From Oscillospiraceae bacterium (GTDB lineage Bacteria; Bacillota; Clostridia; Oscillospirales; UBA929): 12,922 bases of DNA. The notes beneath the pieces are model-generated. The model did not search any database, had not been told where the DNA came from, and saw only the letters and a program-made list of their open reading frames with translations. The position numbers were made by a program, and so were the translations under genes. Positions 1 through 8,244 of the stretch are shown piece by piece (position 1 is the first letter of the stretch; each line of letters begins with the position of its first letter). The DNA lies in contig JAITQI010000100.1 in assembly GCA_031289065.1 (NCBI GenBank), positions 1-12,922 on the forward strand, in the 5' to 3' direction.

Positions 1-100
1 GCCCGCCCCGCAGGGCCACCACGGTCGGCTCCCGCAGGGCCCGTCCCAGGGCCTCGCCCAGGGCCTCGGTCTCTTTTACGCCGGTGGAAATATGCCGCAT
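1..100 (-). CDS. tsaE: tRNA threonylcarbamoyladenosine biosynthesis protein TsaE (N-terminal part, cut by window edge)
   Basis: Only the first 33 codons are inside the window, read leftward from an ATG at 100-98. The translation begins MRHISTGVKETEALGEALG and continues to VVALRGG. This matches the start of TsaE proteins: a short strand, then a (S/T)xxETxxLGxxLG helix, then the hydrophobic strand that leads into the Walker A loop; the loop itself would lie beyond the edge. TsaE is the small ATPase that works with TsaB and TsaD to make t6A37 on tRNAs reading ANN codons. The start is well supported, because a GGAGAAGG ribosome binding site lies just upstream on the minus strand (about 103-110). 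The gene is divergent from rodA, and a near-consensus promoter for it lies at 306-333. With so few residues visible, another small P-loop protein cannot be fully excluded. Confidence 0.75.
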   Translation of the reverse strand, partial: MRHISTGVKETEALGEALGRALREPTVVALRGG

Positions 101-148
101 GACCTTCTCCCCAAAGAAAAAACTTGTATATCGTCCAAACAGGGTATA

Positions 149-157
149 TGATATAAT
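149..157 (+). promoter_or_regulatory. Extended -10 promoter element reading toward rodA
   Basis: The plus strand carries TGATATAAT, an extended -10 (TGnTATAAT). No good -35 lies at the normal distance; TTGTAT at 124-129 is 22 bases away. Extended -10 promoters can work without a -35. Transcription would begin near 164 and give rodA a leader of about 210 bases. It lies in an AT-rich patch within otherwise GC-rich DNA. It overlaps the tsaE leader on the other strand. Confidence 0.5.
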
Positions 158-227
158 GTGCAAGCAAAGTCTTCACCCGGAACGATTTGGCGGTCGGACA
201 CGCCAAGTCTGTTGCGCGGGGGCGGGT

Positions 228-260
228 GAGGACAGATGAAAAAACGGGCTTGATGTCCCC
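228..260 (-). other. Possible stem-loop in the tsaE leader
   Basis: In the minus-strand transcript GGGGACA (plus 260-254) can pair with UGUCCUC (plus 234-228), giving seven pairs with one G-U and a 19-base loop. On the plus strand the same arms have one A-C mismatch and are followed by TTTTT at 261-265, which weakly resembles a terminator. No known riboswitch or T-box motif was recognised. Confidence 0.25.
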
Positions 261-305
261 TTTTTGTCGGTTTTCGCGTTGGCCCCGGGCCATGATAGTG
301 AATAC

Positions 306-333
306 ATTATACCACGGATGCGCGCTTTGTCAA
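306..333 (-). promoter_or_regulatory. Consensus sigma-A promoter reading toward tsaE
   Basis: On the minus strand a perfect -35 hexamer TTGACA (plus 328-333) and a perfect -10 hexamer TATAAT (plus 306-311) are separated by 16 bases. Transcription would start near 299, leaving a leader of about 200 bases before the tsaE ATG at 100. Both hexamers are exact matches, so this is the best promoter in the window by sequence. Confidence 0.8.
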
Positions 334-377
334 AACGCTTCGGGCGGGTTTTTCGGCGGAGGAGGTGACGCCCCGGG

Positions 378-1553
378 ATGAAGACAATTTGGAAGGCCGT
401 CAAGGACTTCTTCAAGACGGCGGATATTTTCCTGCTGGTGGTCTGTCTGCTGGCCGCCGCCTATGGGGTGGTGCTGATCTCCAGCGCGGGGCGGGTCATG
501 CTGGTCACCGCGGAGACGGGGCAGACCGTGACGGTGGACAACGCGGCCCGGCTGGTGACCGTGCAGTGCGCGGCCATCGCTATCGGCGTTGTGCTGTTTG
601 TGATTTTATCCTGCGTGCCTCTCGACCTGCTGGCCCGGCTCTGGAAGTGGCTGTTGGGTTTCAATATCCTGTTTGTCGCCCTGCTTCAGATATGGGGCGT
701 GGAGCTGTTGGGCAACCGGAGCTGGCTGAAAATCCCGGGCTTCCCGGTGCTGATCCAACCGGCCGAGGTGGTCAAGGTGACCTTCATTTTGGTGCTGGCC
801 AAACAGCTGTCCGAGGGCCTGCGGCGGGATCGGCTCAACCGGTTGCCGTCGGTGGCGCTGTTGGCGGGGCATTTGGGCCTGATGGTGGGCACCGTGTTTT
901 TGTTTTCCAAAGACCTGGGCATGGTCGTGGTATACGTCGCCATCTTTTTTGTCATGTGTCTGTTCGGCGGGCTCAAGCTGCGCTGGTTCGCGGCGGCGGC
1001 GGCGGTCATCGCGGGGGCGTGTCCCTTTGCCTGGCGCATGCTGGCCGACCATCAGCGACAGCGGCTGCTGGTGGGGTTCAACCCGTCGGCGGATCCGCTG
1101 GGTTACGGCTGGCAGGCCATCCAGAGCAAGATCGCCATCGGCGGCGGCCAACTGACCGGGCAGGGGCTGTACAACGGCGTACAAACCCAACTGGGGCGGC
1201 TGTCCCAAAAGGAGAGCGACTTCATTTTCGCCGTGGCCGGCGAGGAACTGGGGCTGGTGGGCTGTTTGGTCATCCTGTTGCTGCTGGCCGTGATTGTTCT
1301 GCGGTGCCTCTACGCGGCCACCCGCTCCAAGACGCCGCTGGCCACCGTGGTTTGCGTCGGCGTGGCCGGGATGGTGCTGTTCCAATCGGTCATCAACGTG
1401 GGCATGTGCCTGGCCCTCACCCCGGTCATCGGCCTGACGCTGCCCTTCTTCAGCTACGGCGGCTCGTCGATTATCACGATGTTCGCCGCCATGGGCCTGG
1501 TTTCCTCGGCCTATCGGCATCCGAAGACACATTTGCTCAGCGACGAGGAGTAA
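378..1553 (+). CDS. rodA: SEDS-family peptidoglycan glycosyltransferase (RodA/FtsW/SpoVE type, best fit RodA)
   Basis: This 391-residue polytopic membrane protein belongs to the SEDS family, which polymerises lipid II into glycan strands together with a class B penicillin-binding protein. Hydrophobic segments fill the chain, about ten in all. Family landmarks in order are LISSAG (33-38), GNRSWLKI (112-119), IQPAE (126-130), a KESDFIF segment (278-284) and FFSYGGSS (357-364). Asp281 corresponds by motif to the essential Asp of RodA/FtsW. The wording NVGMCLALTPVIGLTLPFFSYGG favours RodA over FtsW, but paralogues are hard to separate by eye. The start is fixed by a strong GGAGGAGGTG site at 358-367. 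It is followed after 44 bases by glnS and is divergent from tsaE. No PBP gene lies next to it in the window. Confidence 0.85.
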   Translation: MKTIWKAVKDFFKTADIFLLVVCLLAAAYGVVLISSAGRVMLVTAETGQTVTVDNAARLVTVQCAAIAIGVVLFVILSCVPLDLLARLWKWLLGFNILFVALLQIWGVELLGNRSWLKIPGFPVLIQPAEVVKVTFILVLAKQLSEGLRRDRLNRLPSVALLAGHLGLMVGTVFLFSKDLGMVVVYVAIFFVMCLFGGLKLRWFAAAAAVIAGACPFAWRMLADHQRQRLLVGFNPSADPLGYGWQAIQSKIAIGGGQLTGQGLYNGVQTQLGRLSQKESDFIFAVAGEELGLVGCLVILLLLAVIVLRCLYAATRSKTPLATVVCVGVAGMVLFQSVINVGMCLALTPVIGLTLPFFSYGGSSIITMFAAMGLVSSAYRHPKTHLLSDEE

Positions 1554-1597
1554 TACAAAACATCACACCGTCGAAATTTCCGGGAGGGGTATCTACG

Positions 1598-3268
<1,671 letters not shown>

Positions 3269-3281
3269 CCCCCCTGACTGT

Positions 3282-3286
3282 GGAGG
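3282..3286 (+). promoter_or_regulatory. Ribosome binding site deciding the YjbQ start
   Basis: GGAGG at 3282-3286 lies one base from the upstream ATG at 3288 but ten bases from the in-frame ATG at 3297. The first spacing is too short for initiation, so the second ATG is favoured. It also gives the MKSYRKEL start that I recall from homologues. Confidence 0.6.
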
Positions 3287-3296
3287 TATGTCCGTC

Positions 3297-3713
3297 ATGA
3301 AGTCCTACCGCAAAGAACTGGCCCTTCATTTGGCCAGCCGCCGCGCCTACCTCAACATCACCGGCGACGTGCGCGCCTGTCTGGCGGAGTCGGGTATCCG
3401 GGAGGGGTTGGCGCTGGTCAATGCCATGAACATCACAGCCTCGGTCTTTGTCAACGACGACGAACCCGGTCTGCACAGCGACTTCGAGGACTGGCTGGAG
3501 CGCCTGGCCCCGGAAAAGCCCCACGAGCAGTACCGCCACAACGGCTACGAGGACAACGCCGACGCCCACCTCAAGCGGCAGATCATGGGCCGGGAGGTGG
3601 TGCTGGCCGTCACCGAGGGCCGCCTCGACCTGGGCACCTGGGAACAGCTGGTCTACGGCGAGTACGACGGCTGCCGCCCGAAGAGAGTGCTGGTTAAGAT
3701 CATTGGGGAATGA
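3297..3713 (+). CDS. YjbQ/UPF0047 family protein (secondary thiamine-phosphate synthase-like)
   Basis: The product is 138 residues from the chosen ATG, or 141 from the ATG at 3288, a normal length for the YjbQ/UPF0047 family. Family members are small trimeric proteins. Some show weak thiamine-phosphate synthase activity, but the true role is unsettled. Recognisable features are ITASVFVNDDEPGLHSDFE (46-64), QYRHN (78-82), EDNADAHLKRQIMGREVVLAV (85-105, key residues His91 and Arg94), GTWEQLVYGE and a terminal RVLVKIIGE. One conserved histidine appears changed: the segment usually read as (L/M)H(I/T)(T/S)A is MNITA here, with Asn45. His81 and His91 are kept. The gene follows glnS by 28 bases and probably shares its transcript. 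Family assignment is firm; function is not. Confidence 0.85.
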   Translation: MKSYRKELALHLASRRAYLNITGDVRACLAESGIREGLALVNAMNITASVFVNDDEPGLHSDFEDWLERLAPEKPHEQYRHNGYEDNADAHLKRQIMGREVVLAVTEGRLDLGTWEQLVYGEYDGCRPKRVLVKIIGE

Positions 3714-3718
3714 CGCTG

Positions 3719-3746
3719 TGTCAATTGACAGTTGACAATGGACAAT
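3719..3746 (+). repeat. Heptad tandem array between yjbQ and the SLH-GH18 gene
   Basis: Four seven-base units run head to tail: TGTCAAT, TGACAGT, TGACAAT, GGACAAT. The first two form a GTCAATTGAC palindrome at 3720-3729. The array fills almost the whole 52-base gap between the two genes. It contains TTGACA twice (3725-3730, 3732-3737), but no -10 hexamer follows either. The unit fits the core RACAR shared by the other arrays in this window. Confidence 0.75.
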
Positions 3747-3752
3747 TACGGT

Positions 3753-3758
3753 GAGGTG
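3753..3758 (+). promoter_or_regulatory. Ribosome binding site deciding the SLH-GH18 start
   Basis: GAGGTG at 3753-3758 is seven bases from the GTG at 3766. It is one base from the GTG at 3760 and downstream of the GTG at 3751, so 3766 is the best start. The same GTGAGGTG string precedes the Alr-like gene (5376-5383) and the lipoprotein gene (11576-11583). Confidence 0.55.
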
Positions 3759-3765
3759 TGTGAGC

Positions 3766-5379
3766 GTGAGGGCCTTTTTGCGGGTTTTGTGCGGGCTTGT
3801 TTCGCTTTTTGTGGTGGTGTCGGTGGGGTCGGGGGTTGCGGGGCGAGCGGCTGTGAGGGATTTTGACGACGTGCCCTCCGGGCATTGGTCGTATGGGTAT
3901 ATCGCCGAGCTGCGGGAGAGAGGGGTCACCGACGGGATCGGGAGCAACCTCTTCGGCATGGGCCGGTCGGTGACGCGGGCCGAGTTCGCCGCCTTCATGT
4001 GCAAACTCATGGGCTGGCCGCTGGTCGCCCCGGAGGCCGGGCACTTTTCGGACGTGCTCCCCGGCGTGTGGCACTATTCTTACATCGAAACCGCTTTTGC
4101 CCACGGGGCGCTGTCCGCCGAAGCGACGTTCCGGCCGGAAGAGGCGATTTTGCGGGCGGACATGGCCATCATGCTGGTGCGTACGCTGACCTACGGGGCG
4201 GTAGCCGAGCGGCTGAAAACACTGCCCTCCCCCTTCACGGACGTGACGACGGACATCGGATACATACATATCGCCAAGACCCTGGGCCTCATCGAAGGCG
4301 TCGGGGGCGGGCGGTTTGACCCGAAGGGCGCCGCCAAGCGGGAGGAGGCCGCCGCCATCCTCATCCGCATGATTCGGATGCTGGCGGGGGCGACGCCGTT
4401 TCTCAACGGCTTCTACGCCGTCTCGTCGTACAGCCAGATGAGCGCCGTCTCCGCTTTGGACGCGGTGTCTTTCGGGTGGGCCGCTCTCACGGCGGCGGGG
4501 GAGACGGCGGTCTTCCGCTACGCGCCGCCTACGGGCTGGCGGGAGCCCTTTGACGCCGCCGCCGGGCGGCTCCGGCTGCTCAGCGTCATGGCGGAAACCG
4601 CCGAGGACTTCGCCAACCTGGGCCGGGGGGCCTTGCGGGACGAGACGATTCAGGCCATCGCCCGTATCCTCGACACCGACGGCTTCGACGGCGTGACGGT
4701 GGACTTTGAGGGCCTGGGCGCCGACCTGAAGGGGGATTTCACGGACTTCTTGGCGCGTTTGCGGCAGGTGCTGGGCCCGGAGGCGACGATTTACGCGGCC
4801 GTTCCTCCCCAGCGGCGGCCGGGGCTGGCGTCTTACGGCGGCTACGACTACCGGGCCATCGGAGAGGTGGCCGACAAGGTCATCCTCATGGCCCACGACT
4901 ACAACGCCAAACAGCTCACCGCCGCCGACATGGCCCGGGGCGTCACCGAGACGCCGCTGGCCCCCCTGGACGAGGTCTATTACGCCCTGTGCGCCGTCAC
5001 CGACCCCGTCACCGGCGTGGCCGACCCGTCCAAGGTGCTGCTGCAAATCAACTTCGCCGTGGCCCAATGGCAGGTGAAGGGCGGGCAAACCGACAACGCC
5101 AGGCCCTATACCCCCACCTACGCCAAGGTGGCCGAACGCCTGCGCCAGTCCGCTTCCACGGTGACCTGGATGGAGGGCTACCAGTCGCCCCGGCTGACCT
5201 TTACGGAGGACGGGACTGACAACGTGCTGGGGTATGAAAACACCCGGAGTGTGCGGGCCAAGGCGGATTTGGCCCGGTACTTCGGGATCGGCGGCCTGTC
5301 TCTGTGGCGGCTGGGCACCATCCCTGATTTTGAGGCGGGGATTGGGCTGGACGTGCTGGGGACGATTGTGAAGAAGTGA
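3766..5379 (+). CDS. Exported glycoside hydrolase with three SLH domains and a GH18-like catalytic domain
   Basis: From the GTG at 3766 the product is 537 residues; a start at 3751 would add five. A signal peptide (VRAFLR, then a hydrophobic run ending near AGRAA) opens it. Three S-layer homology repeats follow, at about 32-85, 94-146 and 156-208. They carry DVPSGHWSYGYI, DVLPGVWHYSYI and DVTTDIGYIHIA, and should bind pyruvylated wall polymer. Residues 215-537 resemble GH18 domains of the YaaH spore-hydrolase type. The catalytic strand is DGFDGVTVDFE (305-315) with proton-donor Glu315, and MAHDYN (375-380) is the usual substrate-contact strand. The second Asp of DxxDxDxE is Thr311. A role in cleaving peptidoglycan or a GlcNAc polymer at the surface or in the spore coat is inferred. 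The stop overlaps the ribosome binding site of the Alr-like gene. Confidence 0.85.
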   Translation: MRAFLRVLCGLVSLFVVVSVGSGVAGRAAVRDFDDVPSGHWSYGYIAELRERGVTDGIGSNLFGMGRSVTRAEFAAFMCKLMGWPLVAPEAGHFSDVLPGVWHYSYIETAFAHGALSAEATFRPEEAILRADMAIMLVRTLTYGAVAERLKTLPSPFTDVTTDIGYIHIAKTLGLIEGVGGGRFDPKGAAKREEAAAILIRMIRMLAGATPFLNGFYAVSSYSQMSAVSALDAVSFGWAALTAAGETAVFRYAPPTGWREPFDAAAGRLRLLSVMAETAEDFANLGRGALRDETIQAIARILDTDGFDGVTVDFEGLGADLKGDFTDFLARLRQVLGPEATIYAAVPPQRRPGLASYGGYDYRAIGEVADKVILMAHDYNAKQLTAADMARGVTETPLAPLDEVYYALCAVTDPVTGVADPSKVLLQINFAVAQWQVKGGQTDNARPYTPTYAKVAERLRQSASTVTWMEGYQSPRLTFTEDGTDNVLGYENTRSVRAKADLARYFGIGGLSLWRLGTIPDFEAGIGLDVLGTIVKK

Positions 5380-5393
5380 GGTGACGCGGTCCC

Positions 5394-6449
5394 ATGAACC
5401 TTCTTGTCATTGAAAAACAAAAAATGCGCCAGAATCTGACGCTGTGCAAACAGCGGGCCCGGGGCGCGGTGATTTACGGTGTGCTCAAGGGGGACGCCTA
5501 CGGGCTGGGGCTTGTAGAAACCGCCCGGCTCATGCGGGACGAGGGCGTTACCCGGTTCGCCGTGGGGCATCCCCGAGAGGGGGCGCTGTTGCGGCGGGAG
5601 GGGTTTGCCCATGAGGAGATCCTGTTGCTGCGCTCCACCGCCGACCCGGAGGAGATCGAGACACTGCTGGAGGCCGGATTGGTGGCCTCCGTCGGTTCCC
5701 GGGACGCGGCGGTGGCCCTGTCGGGGCTGGCCGAAAAGCGGGGCACGGTGGCCGAGGCCCATCTGAAAATCGACACCGGTCTGGGCCGCTACGGCTTCCT
5801 GCCCGAAGAGTTTGACAAGATTCAGTCGGTCTACCAGTACATGAACGGCGTGGCCGTCGCCGGGGTGTACACCCACCTCAACGCCTACGCCGGCGCCCGG
5901 GGGGTGAAGGGGCAGATGGAGCGGTTCAAGGCCCTGCTGACCCGTATGCAGAGCGCCGGACTGGAGACCGGCGTCATCCACGCGGCGGGAAGCACCGCCC
6001 TGTTCCGTTACGACCTGCCCCGGCTGGACGCGGTGCGCATCGGGCGGGCGGTGTCCGGGCGGCTGCCGGGGAAGGGGTACGGGCTTCAGCCGGTGGGCTT
6101 TGCCGAGTGCCCCATCGCCGAGCTGAGTTGGTTGCCCAAGGGGCACCGTACCGGTTCCTCCGAGACGTACCGTTTTCGCCGGAACACCCGGGTGGGTGTG
6201 CTGCCCATCGGCACGGCGGACGGGTTCCAGGTGGGGCGGCTGAAGCGGCTCCCCTTCCTCAGCCTCCGGGGGCTGTTCCCCAAGCGGATTCAGGTGGGGA
6301 TCGGCGCCGAGCGGGCCCGGGTACTGGGCAGCGTGGGGTTGGAACACACGGTCATCGACTGCCAGAACGTCAGCTGCGCGGTGGGCGACCTCGTGCGGGT
6401 GGATCTCGACCCGGTGTTCGCCGGGCGGCTGCCGAAGCGGTATGTGTGA
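5394..6449 (+). CDS. Alanine racemase-like fold III PLP protein lacking the usual catalytic tyrosine
   Basis: This 351-residue protein has the alanine racemase TIM-barrel. The PLP lysine is Lys32 in GVLKGDAYGLG, and KIDTGLGRYGF (125-135), HAAGSTAL (196-203) and VRIG (214-217, Arg215) line the cofactor site. True alanine racemases use a second base, a tyrosine in a (V/S)YGxxY segment before the (G)YADG motif. The matching segment here reads TGSSETY, so Ser255 stands at that place, and the next motif is GTADG. The C-terminal domain is short: CMDxxxxD is replaced by a GLE segment and the region that usually contains the second active-site tyrosine loop is missing. It may be a different amino-acid racemase or decarboxylase, or a PLP-binding protein without racemase activity. 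The ATG follows GAGGTGACGC at 5378-5387, and the next gene overlaps its stop by eight bases. Confidence 0.8.
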   Translation: MNLLVIEKQKMRQNLTLCKQRARGAVIYGVLKGDAYGLGLVETARLMRDEGVTRFAVGHPREGALLRREGFAHEEILLLRSTADPEEIETLLEAGLVASVGSRDAAVALSGLAEKRGTVAEAHLKIDTGLGRYGFLPEEFDKIQSVYQYMNGVAVAGVYTHLNAYAGARGVKGQMERFKALLTRMQSAGLETGVIHAAGSTALFRYDLPRLDAVRIGRAVSGRLPGKGYGLQPVGFAECPIAELSWLPKGHRTGSSETYRFRRNTRVGVLPIGTADGFQVGRLKRLPFLSLRGLFPKRIQVGIGAERARVLGSVGLEHTVIDCQNVSCAVGDLVRVDLDPVFAGRLPKRYV

Positions 6450-7863
6450 AGACAGAGGACAGAGCGGGGGATGGAGCGGATCCACGCCGCTGTATGATGT
6501 GTTGCGGGCGCGGGCTTTGGGGGGGACGGCGCGGTTTCATATGCCGGGGCACAAGGGGTACGCCGTGGGGCCCGGCTGGGAAGATGCCGCCGCGCTGGAT
6601 TTCACCGAATTGCCCGCCGCGGGCGGCCTGCCCGGCACCGGTAACCTCTACGGCGACGAGGCGGGCGAAGGGCCCATCAGAGCCGCCGAGGAACTGTACG
6701 CCAAGGCATACGGCGCTGAGGACTGCCTGTTTTTGACCGGCGGGGCCACCCAGGGGATTTTGGCACTGCTGGCGTATGTCACGGACAACGGCCGAGGTAT
6801 GGGGACGGTGGTGGCGGATCGGGGGTGTCATTTCAGTGTTCACAACGCGTTGGGGCTGTTGGATTTGTCGCCGGTCTGGGTGCAGGCGCCCGTGGCGGAG
6901 CCGTTTGGGGTTTCGGGGGCGATGCCCGTCCACACGTTGGAGGCGGCCCTGTCGGCCCATCCGGAGGCGGCCTGCGCGGTGGTCACCAGCCCCACCTATT
7001 ACGGGGTACTGTCCGACATTCCGGCGCTGGCGGCGGTCTGCCGGGGGCGGGGGGTTCCGCTGTTGGTGGACGCCGCTCACGGGGCGCATCTGCCCTTCCT
7101 GGAGGGTTTTTCCGCCCCGGTGGCCCAGGGGGCGGCGGCGGCCGTGCTGTCGGCCCACAAAACCCTTCCGGCCCTGGGGCAGTCGGCTTTCCTGCTCACG
7201 GGGGCGGGGATCGACGCCGACCTGCTTCGCCGCCGGGCGGCGCTGTTTGGGTCGTCCAGCCCCTCCTATCTGCTGATGGCCTCCCTCGATCTGGCCCGGG
7301 CCCACATGGTGGGCGTTGGGCGGGAACAGCTGCAAACGGTCGCCCGGTGGGCCGACCGCCTGCGGCGGAATTCTCCCTTCTTTTTGCGCCCGGACGGGTA
7401 TGATATGGCTATAGACCCCTTGCGGCTGTGCCTGTACACCGGGCAGGGCCGGGAGGACGCCGCCCGGCTGGCCCGGGACTGGGGTGTCGTCTGCGAAATG
7501 GCGGACGACCGCAACGCGGTGTTCCTGCTGTCCGGCCTGAATGGCCCGGCGGACTTGGCCCGGCTGGAGACCGCCGTGACGGCGCTGACCGCCGGACGCG
7601 CCGCCCCGCCCCCCCTCTCCCTGACGCCGCCGTCCCCGCTGCCCGAAGCGGTGTGTACGCCCCGGCGGGCGCTGTTTGCCCCCCACGTTCGGCTGCCCAT
7701 CGGGGACTGCGCGGGGCGGGTGGCGGGGGAACCCGTGGGGCTGTATCCCCCCGGTGTGCCCCTGGCGGCCCGGGGAGAGGTCATCGGCCCCCAAGCGGCG
7801 GCGGCCCTGGCGGGGGCGGGGGTGGCCTTTTGCGAGGTACTGCGGGGAAAGACCATCCCGTAA
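6442..7863 (+). CDS. Orn/Lys/Arg decarboxylase family PLP enzyme (YaaO/SpeA-like)
   Basis: The 473-residue product is a fold I PLP enzyme of the short Firmicutes decarboxylase group that lies beside tmk-holB in B. subtilis (YaaO). Landmarks are FHMPGHKG (32-39), GTGNLYGDEAGEGPI (65-79), the cofactor-binding TGGATQGI (99-106), DAAHGAH (210-216) with Asp210 and His213, and SAHKTLPALGQ (237-247) with Lys240 as Schiff-base lysine. It lacks the N-terminal wing domain of large decarboxylases, as usual for this group. The substrate is unknown; basic amino acid decarboxylation to a polyamine is the family reaction. It starts at ATG 6442, overlapping the alr-like stop, with only a weak ribosome binding site, so translational coupling is likely. 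Its first nine codons include two tandem GACAGAG heptamers and do not resemble the family. Confidence 0.85.
   Translation: MCEDRGQSGGWSGSTPLYDVLRARALGGTARFHMPGHKGYAVGPGWEDAAALDFTELPAAGGLPGTGNLYGDEAGEGPIRAAEELYAKAYGAEDCLFLTGGATQGILALLAYVTDNGRGMGTVVADRGCHFSVHNALGLLDLSPVWVQAPVAEPFGVSGAMPVHTLEAALSAHPEAACAVVTSPTYYGVLSDIPALAAVCRGRGVPLLVDAAHGAHLPFLEGFSAPVAQGAAAAVLSAHKTLPALGQSAFLLTGAGIDADLLRRRAALFGSSSPSYLLMASLDLARAHMVGVGREQLQTVARWADRLRRNSPFFLRPDGYDMAIDPLRLCLYTGQGREDAARLARDWGVVCEMADDRNAVFLLSGLNGPADLARLETAVTALTAGRAAPPPLSLTPPSPLPEAVCTPRRALFAPHVRLPIGDCAGRVAGEPVGLYPPGVPLAARGEVIGPQAAAALAGAGVAFCEVLRGKTIP
6450..6463 (+). repeat. Two tandem heptamers at the start of the decarboxylase gene
   Basis: GACAGAG occurs twice without a gap (6451-6457 and 6458-6464). 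In the register used for the other arrays this reads AGACAGA, GGACAGA. It lies inside the 5' end of the decarboxylase gene and encodes part of EDRGQSG. Confidence 0.6.
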
Positions 7864-7920
7864 AAAACGGTTCCTACAGAGAACGAAAGGTATCCAACTA
7901 TTTTTGGAGGAGGTATTACG

Positions 7921-8244
7921 ATGAAACTCATCCTGGCCATTATCAACCATGACGACGCCCACAGCGTCATCCAGAACCTGACCAAGGGCGGGTACCAGGT
8001 CACCAAGCTGGCCACCACCGGCGGTTTTCTGATGGTGGGCAACACCACCATCCTCATCGGCGTGGACGAGGACAAGATGGACGCCGCCCTGGAGATCATC
8101 GGGACGTATTCCACCTCTCGGCGGCAGGTGGTACCCACCACCTCGGAGGTGGGGCTGGGCTTCTATTCGGCCATGCCGGTGGAGGTCACGGTGGGCGGCG
8201 CGACGGACTTCGTGGTGTCGGACGATCAGTTCCGAAAGTTCTGA
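7921..8244 (+). CDS. darA: Cyclic-di-AMP receptor DarA/PstA (PII-like, YaaQ)
   Basis: The 107-residue product matches the PII-like DarA/PstA family, which forms trimers and binds cyclic-di-AMP between subunits. Characteristic pieces are MKLILAIINHDDA at the start, the ligand loop region TKLATTGGFLMVGNTTILIGV (28-48, key Thr33, Gly34, Gly35, Asn41), and the closing GGATDFVV...FRKF. Length is typical. A strong GGAGGAGGT site (7906-7914) precedes the ATG by six bases, so it should be well expressed. Its place directly before holB is conserved in Bacillota. The stop codon overlaps the holB start (TGATG), which points to coupled translation. The downstream target of DarA remains poorly known. Confidence 0.93.
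   Translation: MKLILAIINHDDAHSVIQNLTKGGYQVTKLATTGGFLMVGNTTILIGVDEDKMDAALEIIGTYSTSRRQVVPTTSEVGLGFYSAMPVEVTVGGATDFVVSDDQFRKF

Noticed and set aside
365..1597. Long open frame running in phase into GlnRS from 365, suggesting a 967-residue fusion
   Set aside because: It overlaps rodA in a different frame, has an Arg/Gly/Pro-rich composition typical of shadow frames in GC-rich DNA, and GlnRS has its own ATG and ribosome binding site at 1598.
3725..3760. TTGACA hexamers before the SLH-GH18 gene as a promoter
   Set aside because: They are part of the heptad array and no -10-like hexamer lies 16-18 bases downstream of either copy.
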